The notes under the pieces: generated by a model | The model's database searches: none | Told to the model about the DNA's origin: nothing | Seen by the model: only the letters and a program-made list of their open reading frames with translations | Part shown: positions 1 through 8,471 of the stretch, in pieces | Position numbering within the stretch: the stretch's first letter is position 1 | How the letters are laid out: the number at the start of each line of letters is the position of its first letter | Origin: Alphaproteobacteria bacterium casp-alpha6 | Lineage (GTDB): Bacteria; Pseudomonadota; Alphaproteobacteria; Rhodobacterales; Rhodobacteraceae | Assembly (NCBI GenBank): GCA_001510135.1 | Contig: LFER01000004.1 | Span: 1 to 39,931, forward strand | DNA length: 39,931 bases | Direction of reading: 5' to 3' | Program-made: the position numbers and the translations under genes

Positions 1-208
1 AAATCATAGGCACAGAGAACAGAAAACTCTATGCCACGGGATCGACGACCTGTTTTGTGTTCCGAATTCCCCCAAAGGATTGAAAATTCATCTATAGGAC
101 TACGTTTTCCGATTAAGTGCATCAAAAAACAGAAACATCGTGAATATCAAGACATTTCAACCCACAGTAGACCCTCAAATCAAAATCGTTTTGCAAGAGG
201 AAATCAAT

Positions 209-634
209 ATGGTAACGCATAAAGGAAGTTGTTTTTGTGGTGCGGTCGAACTTGAAGTATCAGGGGCGCCCGAAGTAATGGGATATTGCGATTGCAGGTC
301 GTGCAGGTCGTGGTCGGCAGGACCCGTAAATGCCTTCAGCCTTTGGAAAGACGACACAGTCAAAATCATAAAAGGACATGATCATTTGGGGCATTTCATG
401 AAAACCCCCAACAGTGACCGGCACTATTGCACACATTGTGGTGGCAACCTTTTCACAAAACATCCTCAAATGGGGCTGACGGATGTTTATGCGGCGACAA
501 TCCCGACTTTGGACTTTCAGCCTGCTGTGCATGTTAATTATTCTGAAACCGTTCTTCCCATGAAAGACGGATTACCAAAACTCAAAGATTTTCCTGCCGA
601 GATGGGCGGTTCGGGAGAGATAGTAGAGGAATAA
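209..634 (+). CDS. GFA-family zinc-binding protein (CENP-V/GFA domain)
   Basis: A 141-residue protein of the GFA fold, the family named after glutathione-dependent formaldehyde-activating enzyme. Most members are uncharacterised, so formaldehyde chemistry is only a family name here. All seven expected zinc-ligand cysteines are visible: Cys8 and Cys10 (SCFCGAVEL), Cys27, Cys29 and Cys32 (CDCRSC), and Cys74 and Cys77 (CTHCGG). I chose the ATG at 209 because AAGAGGA sits at 195-201 with 7-nt spacing; a longer frame opens at 140, but the extra 23 residues lack family character. The protein is soluble and probably cytoplasmic. It converges tail to tail with the redoxin gene, only 6 bp apart. Family is sure; substrate unknown. 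Confidence 0.88.
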   Translation: MVTHKGSCFCGAVELEVSGAPEVMGYCDCRSCRSWSAGPVNAFSLWKDDTVKIIKGHDHLGHFMKTPNSDRHYCTHCGGNLFTKHPQMGLTDVYAATIPTLDFQPAVHVNYSETVLPMKDGLPKLKDFPAEMGGSGEIVEE

Positions 635-640
635 AAGGCG

Positions 641-1192
641 TCAGGATTTCCATTTGATCGAACAACCCATTGATGCAATTTGATCTTTGGGGCCCTGTCC
701 GGTTTCAGCCACCAGTTTCATCGCCTCAAATAAATCGCGCCGCAGGTCCGAAGGGCCTGCGTTCCGTCCCGAAGCATCCAGACGTCCTCTGTACTGAAGT
801 TCAAGATCCCGATTAAATCCGAAAAAATCTGGGGTGCAGGCCGCATCATAGGCGCGCGCCACATCTTGCGGTTCATCGTATAAATAGGGAAAAGGAAAAC
901 CATGTTCGATTGCCATTTTCCCCATGTTTTCAAAGCTGTCTTGAGGGTAAGCAACAACATCATTGGCACTGATCGCTGCCACACCGACACCCATAGCCTG
1001 CAGATCATGCGCGTCGCGAATAATACGGTCCAAAACAGATAGGACATAAGGACAATGATTACAAATGAACATCACCAATGTCCCATTGGGGCCACTTACG
1101 TCGCTCAAATCATAGGTTTTTCCATCAGTGGCAGGCAGTGAAAAACTTGGTGCCTTCCAACCGAAATCACAAACTGAGGGCACTTGAGCCAT
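641..1192 (-). CDS. Thioredoxin-fold peroxiredoxin-like protein (AhpC/TSA-type)
   Basis: A 183-residue thioredoxin-family protein. The N-terminal APSFSLPATDGK stretch is typical of AhpC/TSA and TlpA-like redoxins, and the active site is a CxxC pair, Cys44-Asn-His-Cys47, followed by Pro-Tyr. No signal peptide is visible, so it is probably cytoplasmic. The ATG follows the rpe stop by 3 nt, and its Shine-Dalgarno GGAGG lies inside the last rpe codons, so the two genes are very likely translationally coupled. A role in redox control or protection of the neighbouring carbon-metabolism enzymes is inference from position only. The family normally acts as a thiol peroxidase or disulfide reductase; which one applies cannot be told. 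Confidence 0.85.
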   Translation of the reverse strand: MAQVPSVCDFGWKAPSFSLPATDGKTYDLSDVSGPNGTLVMFICNHCPYVLSVLDRIIRDAHDLQAMGVGVAAISANDVVAYPQDSFENMGKMAIEHGFPFPYLYDEPQDVARAYDAACTPDFFGFNRDLELQYRGRLDASGRNAGPSDLRRDLFEAMKLVAETGQGPKDQIASMGCSIKWKS

Positions 1193-1195
1193 GTC

Positions 1196-1879
1196 TTATC
1201 CTCCGATTGCATCCCGAATAGCGCGTATATTATTACCGTAAATCTCTGGTTTCGCAACTGACCCGCCTTTAAAGACAGCAGAACCTGCGACGAGCACATC
1301 TGCGCCCGCCTCTGCCACCAAAGGCGCAGTTTCGGGTGTGACACCGCCGTCAATTTCAATATGGATCGGACGGTCCCCAATCATCTGGCGCAGTTTGCGG
1401 GTTTTTTCGATTTGCGAATGAATGAATTTTTGCCCGCCAAAACCCGGGTTTACCGTCATCACACAAACAAGATCGACCATATCCAAAAGATATTCCACCG
1501 CCTCTGCCGGTGTGGCAGGGTTTAGCGCGATGCCGGCTTTGCACCCTGCGCCACGTATGGCCTGCGTTGTGCGATGGGCGTGCGGCCCTGCTTCTATGTG
1601 GGCCGTAATCACGTCTGCACCAGCCTGAGCATAGGCCTCAATGTAGGGATCGACTGGGGCGATCATCAAATGCACATCCATGACCGTTTTGATATGTTTG
1701 CGTATGGCCGCACAAAGGGGGGGGCCAAATGTCAGATTGGGCACGAAGTGCCCATCCATGACGTCAACATGGACCCAATCGCATCCTTGCGTTTCAATAG
1801 CTTCAATTTCCTGACCAAAATTTGCGAAGTCCGCCGAAAGAATGGACGGTGCGATTTTGATAGACCTGTTAAATGTCAT
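1196..1879 (-). CDS. rpe: Ribulose-phosphate 3-epimerase
   Basis: Interconverts D-ribulose 5-phosphate and D-xylulose 5-phosphate in the pentose phosphate and Calvin cycles. The 227-residue length and (beta/alpha)8 pattern match the family. Catalytic and metal residues are visible: His37 and Asp39 in [12 protein letters not shown], His70 in VHLMI, and Asp177 in EIDGGV. The phosphate-binding NPGFGGQ segment is at about 144-150. It lies downstream of phosphoribulokinase on the same strand, after a 76-bp spacer, so it supplies ribulose 5-phosphate to that enzyme and could be called cbbE. No second epimerase is in the window, so it may serve both pathways. Confidence 0.96.
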   Translation of the reverse strand: MTFNRSIKIAPSILSADFANFGQEIEAIETQGCDWVHVDVMDGHFVPNLTFGPPLCAAIRKHIKTVMDVHLMIAPVDPYIEAYAQAGADVITAHIEAGPHAHRTTQAIRGAGCKAGIALNPATPAEAVEYLLDMVDLVCVMTVNPGFGGQKFIHSQIEKTRKLRQMIGDRPIHIEIDGGVTPETAPLVAEAGADVLVAGSAVFKGGSVAKPEIYGNNIRAIRDAIGG

Positions 1880-1908
1880 CTTAGCTCTCGGGTTAGGGTC
1901 GTGCTTTA

Positions 1909-1922
1909 TGCTCTAAAGAGCA
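1909..1922. repeat. Inverted repeat between prk and rpe
   Basis: TGCTCT-AA-AGAGCA, a perfect 6-bp inverted repeat in the 76-bp gap between phosphoribulokinase and the epimerase. It could be an operator half-site pair or a small mRNA hairpin that sets relative expression of the two genes. There is no T-tract, so it is not a convincing terminator. Confidence 0.4.
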
Positions 1923-1955
1923 CAAGGAAAGGGTGCAAGCCCTCATCTCATCAAA

Positions 1956-2828
1956 TTATGCGCGCCGACTTTGCATGACCAAGCGTTCGATCATCGGGGT
2001 AAAGATCAACTGCATTGCCAAATCCATCTTGCCTCCGGGGATAACAATGGAATTGGCCCGGCTCATCCAGCTTCCTTGGATCATGTTGGTCAGATAAGAG
2101 AAATCAATCCCTCTGGGATCTTTAAAACGAATAACAACAAGGCTTTCGTCTGGCGTTGGGATCCAGCGTGCCACCAACGGGTTTGATGTATCCACTACGG
2201 GGACGCGCTGAAAATTGATATTGGTTTCCGTGAATTGAGGGATTATGCAATGGACATAGGCATGCATGCGGCGCAAAATAACATCAGTGACGGCTTCTGT
2301 TGAATACCCGCGACTGGCTTTGTCCCGATGAATTTTCTGAATCCATTCCAAGTTTATTACTGGCACAATACCGATTTTAAGATCTGCATGCTGTGCAATA
2401 TTGACCGTTTCATTAACCACAGCTCCATGAAGCCCCTCATAGAGCAAAAGATCGGTATTTGGTTCAAAATCTCGCCAAGCGGTAAAATTCCCTGGGCTGG
2501 CGCCGTATTTTTCTGCCTCTGCATCATCATGTACGTAATGGCGCATCTGGCCCATTCCCGTTTCACCATAGGTTTGGAAAAGCTGCTCGAGCCGTTTTAA
2601 ATCGTTCGCGTCATAGGAAAAATGGGAAAAGGTATCGTCGCCCGCCTCTGCTCTTTTATCCAATTCACGTTTCATTTCTTCCCGCGTGAAACTGTGGAAT
2701 GCATCCCCTTGGATCGTTGCTGCCGTGACTTTTTCGCGACGGAAAATTTGTTCAAAGGTATGGCGGATGGTCGACGTTCCAGCCCCGGATGATCCGGTAA
2801 CCGAAATGATTGGGTGTTTTTTACTCAC
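1956..2828 (-). CDS. prkB: Phosphoribulokinase (bacterial class I)
   Basis: Phosphorylates ribulose 5-phosphate to ribulose 1,5-bisphosphate, the RuBisCO substrate. The 290-residue length is the same as the Rhodobacter sphaeroides enzyme as I recall it, and the sequence is closely similar throughout. The P-loop GSSGAGTST is at residues 12-20, the catalytic Asp42 with His45 is in QGDAFHSF, and the Walker B-like YEGLHG is at about 130. Translation starts at GTG, with GGGGGGAG 6 nt upstream; that site overlaps the end of fbp, whose stop lies 3 nt before, so the two are coupled. Also known as cbbP. The only well-established use of its product is RuBisCO, whose genes are not in the window. Confidence 0.96.
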   Translation of the reverse strand: MSKKHPIISVTGSSGAGTSTIRHTFEQIFRREKVTAATIQGDAFHSFTREEMKRELDKRAEAGDDTFSHFSYDANDLKRLEQLFQTYGETGMGQMRHYVHDDAEAEKYGASPGNFTAWRDFEPNTDLLLYEGLHGAVVNETVNIAQHADLKIGIVPVINLEWIQKIHRDKASRGYSTEAVTDVILRRMHAYVHCIIPQFTETNINFQRVPVVDTSNPLVARWIPTPDESLVVIRFKDPRGIDFSYLTNMIQGSWMSRANSIVIPGGKMDLAMQLIFTPMIERLVMQSRRA

Positions 2829-2831
2829 GTA

Positions 2832-3872
2832 TTACTCCCCCCTGAAAAGACCCCTTGCGGCAAAAAGAGCTGACAATTCATGATCCGGGCGATCATGAAA
2901 ATCTCTGACTTCATCGACATTGCTTTTGCAACCAAAAACAAAAGGGGTTCTGGAATGCAAACTCTGCGCTTTTTTCTCCATGATTGGAACCCTGCAGTCA
3001 GTGGCCAATCCCCCCGCCTGTTCAATCAGAAATGCAATGGGCCCGCATTCATACACATGTCTCAAACGTCCCTCCTCATATCCTGGACGGCGATCATTTG
3101 GATACAGAAAGACGCCACCACGGGTCAAAATACGCTGAGCTTCAGCAACGAGGGAAGCAATCCAACGCATATTAAAGGGTTTTCCTGAACCCTCAGGGTT
3201 TGGATTGATACAAGCGTCGACATAGGCGCGCACAGGTTTGGACCAATGATGATAATTGGACATATTGATCGCAAATTCCAAAGACTGATCTGGAATATTA
3301 AGCGCGCTGTTTTCCCTTCGAAACATGCCCGTCTCTGGATCAAAAACATAAGACATCACACCATTTCCACAGGTCAGCATAAGCCACGTCTGCGGCCCGT
3401 AAATAAAATATCCAGCCGCAATTTGATCTCTTGGAGGCCTCAGAAAGCTCTTTTCTCCCGTACTTTCTGCAGGATACAGGGAAAAAATCGATCCAACAGA
3501 AATATTGATATTTACGTTGGATGAACCGTCCAAAGGGTCAATAGCCACAGCATACCGTCCTGCCTTACGCATGGCGGCAACCTCTTCTCTTTCCTCAGAT
3601 GCATACCAAGCAACATCCTGATCTTTCAGAACATCGTGAAAAAGCCGATCAGCATAAATATCCATAGGCACTTGGCTATCGCCATCGCTATTTTGTCCGA
3701 GAGGCAGGACAACACTGCTGTCAAAATGCCCCCGCATCAAGGTGCCACGCAGCTGAATGGCCGCGAAAGCAAGTGCATTCAGAATGGGATAAACCGCCTT
3801 TGGAATAGAATCGCTGACGACAAAGCAGCCATCATTCATGCTATTTTTTAACCGACGGGGGTCAGTATTCAT
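2832..3872 (-). CDS. fbp: Fructose-1,6-bisphosphatase class I (cbbF type)
   Basis: Hydrolyses fructose 1,6-bisphosphate (in Calvin-cycle types often also sedoheptulose 1,7-bisphosphate). With the ATG at 3872 the product is 346 residues. Metal-site motifs are clear: Glu93-Glu94 in YASEEREEV and DPLDGSSN at 112-119. A longer frame begins at ATG 3944 (370 residues), but only the 3872 codon has a good ribosome site (AGAGG, 5-nt spacing), so I prefer it. The N-terminus before the core differs from R. sphaeroides CbbF. It is first in the minus-strand run fbp-prk, with the divergent LysR gene upstream, the classic order of a CbbR-controlled operon. Gluconeogenic use is an alternative. Confidence 0.93.
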   Translation of the reverse strand: MNTDPRRLKNSMNDGCFVVSDSIPKAVYPILNALAFAAIQLRGTLMRGHFDSSVVLPLGQNSDGDSQVPMDIYADRLFHDVLKDQDVAWYASEEREEVAAMRKAGRYAVAIDPLDGSSNVNINISVGSIFSLYPAESTGEKSFLRPPRDQIAAGYFIYGPQTWLMLTCGNGVMSYVFDPETGMFRRENSALNIPDQSLEFAINMSNYHHWSKPVRAYVDACINPNPEGSGKPFNMRWIASLVAEAQRILTRGGVFLYPNDRRPGYEEGRLRHVYECGPIAFLIEQAGGLATDCRVPIMEKKAQSLHSRTPFVFGCKSNVDEVRDFHDRPDHELSALFAARGLFRGE

Positions 3873-4049
3873 GCTTACCTCTGAAATCCGTAAATTTATG
3901 CTTTGTTCCCAACGTCTGACCTCAACATGTAGATCCTTACTCATAAATCCCGCTAAGCCTATTAAAGGATGATGCAGGAAAATACCTCAAGAACAACGCA
4001 AACAGTCTTAAATGCGTCAACCTAACTTTACAATTGAGCTGAACCAGCC

Positions 4050-4065
4050 TTTAAAGTAAATTAAA
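4050..4065. promoter_or_regulatory. LysR-type operator candidate between fbp and cbbR
   Basis: TTTAA-N6-TTAAA, an AT-rich dyad containing the T-N11-A arrangement typical of LysR-type regulator boxes. It is 30 bp upstream of the regulator's ATG and within the divergent intergenic region. By family precedent CbbR binds here, represses itself and activates the cbb operon. AT-rich dyads occur by chance, so confidence is low. Confidence 0.35.
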
Positions 4066-4095
4066 AAAACGCTTTTTGTAATTTGGGAAATTTGA

Positions 4096-5025
4096 ATGCA
4101 ACGTCTCAATGGCATGACTTTCCGACAGCTGCGGGCGTTGCAAGCGGTGTCTGAGACCGGAACGATTACGCAAGCTGCAGAAATTTTAAACCTGACCCCT
4201 CCCGCTGTTCATACCCAGCTTAAGACACTTGAAGAGAACATTGGTTGCGCGATGTTTCATCGAAGTGGAACAGGTGGATTTGAATTAACGGCGGAGGGAC
4301 GGGTTTTGCTTCAGGCCCAAGTTCAATCCAGCGAAATTTTATCTGGTGCGATGCGCGAAATAGAAGCCATCAAGCGCGGTCTGGCTGGATCAGTGACCTT
4401 GGGTGTCGTCAGCACCGGAAAGTATTTTGCACCCTCGCTTGTTGCGGACTTAAAGCGCAGCCATCCCAATATCGATATCCATCTCAATATCGGAAATCGA
4501 GATCAAACCATCGCAAGCTTACGTAATAATGCGCTTGATCTTGTTATCATGGGCCGGCCGGCGAGCGCCCCCGCAACCCATGAAATCATTCTGGGAGACC
4601 ATCCCCATGTGATCATCCTTCCGCCGGGACACATATTGGCAGACCGCGATAATATCACGCCCGAAGAAATCGTGTCACATCCTATCATTAGGCGGGAAAC
4701 CGGATCTGGGACACGTATATTGACGACCCGCTATCTGGATAGAATTGCTCCGGGGATCCCTTACACCTCCATGGACGTAGATTCCAATGAAACCATCAAA
4801 CAAGCTGTCATCGCGGGACTCGGTATTGCGCTTATCTCAGCGCATACTGTGACAGAGGAATTGAAGTCAGGGCGACTCGTCATGCTGCGCCGTCCAGATC
4901 TTCCAATTATGCGCAAATGGTATTTATTGACCCCAAAGAACAAGGAACCAACGGGTGCAACCAGCGCAGTGGTTGATTTTATTACAAAACAAAACGGTGC
5001 ATATCTGCCAAAGATTAGCAATTGA
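4096..5025 (+). CDS. cbbR: LysR-family regulator, CbbR-like
   Basis: A 309-residue LysR-type transcription factor. The winged helix-turn-helix is at about residues 8-66 (FRQLRALQAVSETGTITQAAEILNLT... read in parts, then PPAVHTQLKTLEE), followed by the type 2 periplasmic-binding-fold effector domain to the C-terminus. It is divergent from fbp-prk, the usual position and orientation of CbbR, which senses metabolites such as NADPH or RuBP in studied species. The link to those genes is inference from position and family resemblance; many LysR proteins look alike. The gene overlaps no neighbour and is followed by a DUF1523 gene about 120 bp on. Confidence 0.82.
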   Translation: MQRLNGMTFRQLRALQAVSETGTITQAAEILNLTPPAVHTQLKTLEENIGCAMFHRSGTGGFELTAEGRVLLQAQVQSSEILSGAMREIEAIKRGLAGSVTLGVVSTGKYFAPSLVADLKRSHPNIDIHLNIGNRDQTIASLRNNALDLVIMGRPASAPATHEIILGDHPHVIILPPGHILADRDNITPEEIVSHPIIRRETGSGTRILTTRYLDRIAPGIPYTSMDVDSNETIKQAVIAGLGIALISAHTVTEELKSGRLVMLRRPDLPIMRKWYLLTPKNKEPTGATSAVVDFITKQNGAYLPKISN

Positions 5026-5143
5026 CCCCCTGATCCGCCCACGAGACGCCATAACAACAGATTATAACAGAGCACAGCCAAGGCTGGTACTCAGAGATCA
5101 AAATGCTTATATGGGTCTGAACATTATGATGCGTGAGGTTTGG

Positions 5144-5770
5144 ATGCGATACGTAAAATGGATTTTTAGAGCTCTGATTCTGGGCATATTGATTGCCTTT
5201 TTACATTATACTTTGCCACAAACAGATATTGTCAGGATCACTAATACCTATGAAAAAAGAGTGGATTTTCAAGGATATGAAATGTTCTGGGCAGATGGTG
5301 CACGGGACGCGGCAGGCAATCTTTTGAACCGAGACATTTTTTTCATTGAAACCTTTACCGCAAAAGGCGCGCCGATGGTGTATCGCAACGAAGACACCAG
5401 TTGGAATTGGCCCCCCTATTTCAAATTTGACACGTCAAATCTGCAAGCCGAGGCGTCAAATGCGAAAAGCCTTTCTGACTCCGATGGACCCTACTGGGTT
5501 GCCATCAAGCATTATGGATGGCGCAACGAATTTTTGTCGATCTGGCCCAATGCCGTGTCTATCGAGCCAGTTTCCAGACCTGACGTTCGAATTATACCAT
5601 GGATGAATTTGCTTATCTTAGCAGTTCTGGCCGCTGTACTTTGGGCTTTACGCGTGCGCTGGATCAAATTCCGGGAAAAAAGACTGGACCCAACATTTGA
5701 GCGGATTGACGATTCCCTTGATGATTTTATCGCTTGGGTGAAACGCATGTTCAACCGCAAAGCACGTTAA
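5144..5770 (+). CDS. DUF1523 family membrane protein
   Basis: A 208-residue protein resembling the DUF1523 family, common in Rhodobacteraceae and of unknown function. One membrane segment is near the N-terminus (about residues 8-25) and a second near residues 148-167; the roughly 120 residues between, including the family stretch VYRNEDTSWNWPPYFKFD, should be periplasmic, and the charged tail cytoplasmic. I chose the ATG at 5144 because GAGG sits 5 nt upstream and the product then begins directly with the first membrane helix. The open frame extends back to 4955, overlapping the regulator, but those residues lack family character. Nothing nearby indicates its role. Confidence 0.8.
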   Translation: MRYVKWIFRALILGILIAFLHYTLPQTDIVRITNTYEKRVDFQGYEMFWADGARDAAGNLLNRDIFFIETFTAKGAPMVYRNEDTSWNWPPYFKFDTSNLQAEASNAKSLSDSDGPYWVAIKHYGWRNEFLSIWPNAVSIEPVSRPDVRIIPWMNLLILAVLAAVLWALRVRWIKFREKRLDPTFERIDDSLDDFIAWVKRMFNRKAR

Positions 5771-5796
5771 CGGTATAAGTGCCCCAGTGCAAAAGC

Positions 5797-5815
5797 GTGT
5801 TGAATTATTCAACAC
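5797..5815 (-). terminator. Palindrome, probable terminator for the 5883-6977 gene
   Basis: A perfect palindrome with 9-bp arms, GTGTTGAAT-T-ATTCAACAC, about 70 bp beyond the stop of the minus-strand gene. Read on the minus strand it can fold as a 6-bp stem with a 7-nt loop followed by GCTTTT, which suits a weak intrinsic terminator. On the plus strand there is no T-tract. A protein-binding palindrome is the alternative. Confidence 0.45.
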
Positions 5816-5882
5816 CATATTCTAATGCTGAAACCCCATAAATGGACCTGCCCAGCATCATTCGACTGTGATGTTGAGGCGT

Positions 5883-6977
5883 CTAGTACAGATAGGATTT
5901 GAGAACCGGCACAATTTGTGCCATGGCCGATTGCAAGCGAATAAACCGGCGAATTTCTTCTGGGTCTGCTCTTTCCTCTAAAATGGCACGCAACTGTTCT
6001 GCTAGGGCATCTACTCCGACACCGTCCGGCACCACATCATCGGACATCCAGAACTGGGCCTGAGACATGGGCAGGTGCTCTTTTTCCGCAACCAAAGAAT
6101 TAATCATCCGTTCAAGCAATGGGGCATGCCAATAGCCGTCCACACTTGGGGAATGTAGAACATAACCCCTTAATTTTACGGCATAACTTCTTATGCCATT
6201 CATATCGCCGTCCAGCGCCGTTTCATATCTTTGAAGTGCTGCCGACGGAGACAAACTGTGACGCCAGTAATTGTCAAAAACCATATTTTTGCTCGGTGGA
6301 TTGTTCTTATAAAGCCAGAAATTGTAAAAGGGTTTCTTAGCCCCTGCATCAATATTTTCATTGGGGGCAGACAGCAGTCGGCCGGACGTTTCGGCCCATT
6401 CTATTAAGTCATGATCAAAAGGATAAGCGACAACGCATCTCCCGCTTTTCGCCGCATTTATGCGGTCAGCCTGGGATCCTCCACGTTGCTCGTCAAGCGC
6501 TGTAGTATCAAATGCCGCAAAATCCATACCATTGAGGCATTCAAACAATTCTTGATCACAGGCTTCGATCTCTGACAGCTTCGATTTTGCGTCTTGAATA
6601 TCTTTAACCTTTATATTTTCTCCGTCTTTTGCTTTCTGAATAAAGTAATTTTGAATATTTTCTGGGGTACCAGGTCGTGCCAAAAGGTAAAGGGCGGTAT
6701 CACTCATCAAATCAATGGTGTTGAATAATTCACCACCAAATGTTCGCGCAAGGTTCATGTAATTCTGCCGTGTGTGCCTATTTAATCCCGGAAAGCTGTC
6801 CTTGCACCAGTCACCAAACGCATTGTCAGACGCGAGAAGTTGGCGGGCCTGAATAAGCCACTCCCCAACTTTTATCTTTTCCACCGTGGATTTTTTTAAT
6901 GAGTTTTGTATATTTTCGGCAAGCGCCCTCAATTCGCTTTTTGCGTTATCGCCCGCGATTGGCACATCATCAACCAT
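5883..6977 (-). CDS. DUF3102-like protein of unknown function
   Basis: A 364-residue soluble protein. The first 150 residues are helical and resemble DUF3102-type domains, seen in plasmid and phage proteins: a VGEWLIQARQLL helix, then FGDWCKDSFPGLNRHTRQNYMNLAR, a pattern with HTH-like spacing. Residues 160-364 match no family I recognise; they are rich in aromatic residues and hold no obvious catalytic motif or membrane segment. The ATG has an excellent AGGAG 6 nt upstream. It stands alone on the minus strand between a DUF1523 gene and an ABC1-kinase gene, in a patch that looks accessory. DNA binding by the N-terminal half is inference; a mobile-element origin is possible. Confidence 0.72.
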   Translation of the reverse strand: MVDDVPIAGDNAKSELRALAENIQNSLKKSTVEKIKVGEWLIQARQLLASDNAFGDWCKDSFPGLNRHTRQNYMNLARTFGGELFNTIDLMSDTALYLLARPGTPENIQNYFIQKAKDGENIKVKDIQDAKSKLSEIEACDQELFECLNGMDFAAFDTTALDEQRGGSQADRINAAKSGRCVVAYPFDHDLIEWAETSGRLLSAPNENIDAGAKKPFYNFWLYKNNPPSKNMVFDNYWRHSLSPSAALQRYETALDGDMNGIRSYAVKLRGYVLHSPSVDGYWHAPLLERMINSLVAEKEHLPMSQAQFWMSDDVVPDGVGVDALAEQLRAILEERADPEEIRRFIRLQSAMAQIVPVLKSYLY

Positions 6978-7105
6978 TTTAAACTCCTCTCAAAGACGAT
7001 GTTTTATCTTAAGCGCAGCTTTTCCATCTATTCAATCAATTTGTCTTTAGAAGCTCTACTGGATTTTTTTTAATCCGGCCTAGCTTCCTGTTTGAAAGGT
7101 ATTGC

Positions 7106-8431
7106 ATGCAAAAAGAAATTACACCCAAGCGGGTTCCCAAGAGCAGACTTGAACGCGCCGTCGGTTTTGGCGAATTGGCCCTCAGGGTCGGCGCCAACGT
7201 TGCCAAGTCAACCCTCTCAGAATTAGGTCAGGGTCGCCGGCCGGATCGAAGAACACTGTTATTGAACAGCGAAAACCTTGAAACGATGACAGATACCCTT
7301 GCTCGGATGCGTGGCGCTGCAATGAAACTTGGACAGCTTCTGTCCATAGATGATCAAAACATATTTTCTCCTGAAATTTCTGAAATTCTGTCTCGCTTAC
7401 GTGCGCACGGCTACGCGATGCCTCCAAAGCAGTTACGAAATGTTCTGGATGAAAACTGGGGGCCAGGATGGCTTAAAAGATTTAGCCACTTTGACGTTCG
7501 CCCCTTTGCTGCCGCCTCCATTGGGCAAGTGCACAAAGCTGTCACGAAAGATGGCCAGAATTTGGCCATTAAGGTGCAGTTTCCAAATATAAAAGACACC
7601 ATCGCAAGCGATGTCAAAAACCTGCGTTTCTTCATTAAGGCGAGCGGTTTTGTCCCCAAGGATTTTGATCTTGAGCACTATTTGGAGGTCTGCAGAAAAC
7701 AATTGACCTATGAAACGGATTATAGACGAGAAGCCGCGTTTTTATGCAGGTTCAAACAACTTTCACAAAGGTATTCAACCGTGCGGGTCCCTGATTTTAA
7801 AAGAGAATTTTCGACAGAGACCGTATTAACTATGTCGTTTGAAGCCGGACGAGAGATCGATCAACTGCACCGGTATTCTCCTAAAGATCTTCAAAATATA
7901 GCCCTTTTACTTGTCGATTGGACATTGAGGGAAATTTTCGATTTCCAGCTTTTGCAATCAGATCCGAACTTTGCGAATTATCGCTACGATGATGCCAACG
8001 AACGACTTATTTTGTTGGATTTTGGTGCGTCCATTGAAATTTCATCGGAGGTTGTTTCAATTTATCGCGACCTTATTGGCTCCGTCCTTTGCAACGATAG
8101 AGACAAACTTTTGGAGCAAATGGCTACGCATAATCTGCTGCCCAAAGAGGTGCCTGACACCCTAAAAGAATTGCTGGACCGCATTTTATCCACGGCGCTC
8201 GAAGAATTTCACCGCGCTGACCTGTTTTCCTTCGCTGAAAGTAAAGTGTTTGATTTTCTTACCCCTGAAAATATGTCAAAATTGAGTAACTTAACTCCGA
8301 CCCAAGTGATACCGACGGACGTCTTATTAATTCAGAGAAAGCTCATCGGTATGGTGTTTCTTTTGCGCAGACTTGGCGCTGCATTGCCGCTGAAAGAAAT
8401 TATTCGCAAGCAGTTTCGTCAAAGTGTGTAG
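7106..8431 (+). CDS. ABC1/AarF/UbiB-family atypical kinase
   Basis: A 441-residue member of the ABC1 (ADCK/UbiB) protein-kinase-like family, whose members support ubiquinone metabolism as ATPases or lipid-binding factors. Hallmarks in order: the KxGQ motif KLGQ at 74-77, the alanine-rich loop AAASIGQVHKA at about 135-145, the VAIK-type lysine Lys156, the ExD-type TYETDYRREA segment at about 206-215, the metal-loop QSDPNFANYRY at about 288-298 and the DFG triplet at about 309. The catalytic-loop variant DPNFANY replaces the DPHPGN of UbiB, marking a separate subgroup. No C-terminal membrane hairpin is evident, unlike UbiB. AAAGGT 6 nt before the ATG supports the start. Substrate unknown. Confidence 0.88.
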   Translation: MQKEITPKRVPKSRLERAVGFGELALRVGANVAKSTLSELGQGRRPDRRTLLLNSENLETMTDTLARMRGAAMKLGQLLSIDDQNIFSPEISEILSRLRAHGYAMPPKQLRNVLDENWGPGWLKRFSHFDVRPFAAASIGQVHKAVTKDGQNLAIKVQFPNIKDTIASDVKNLRFFIKASGFVPKDFDLEHYLEVCRKQLTYETDYRREAAFLCRFKQLSQRYSTVRVPDFKREFSTETVLTMSFEAGREIDQLHRYSPKDLQNIALLLVDWTLREIFDFQLLQSDPNFANYRYDDANERLILLDFGASIEISSEVVSIYRDLIGSVLCNDRDKLLEQMATHNLLPKEVPDTLKELLDRILSTALEEFHRADLFSFAESKVFDFLTPENMSKLSNLTPTQVIPTDVLLIQRKLIGMVFLLRRLGAALPLKEIIRKQFRQSV

Positions 8432-8471
8432 ATCGCCAAGAAGGTAACCGCTGCGTTACGAGCTGCCAATT

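Noticed and set aside
31-222. A 63-codon ORF before the GFA gene.
   Set aside because: It overlaps the GFA start, has no ribosome site and has an arbitrary composition.
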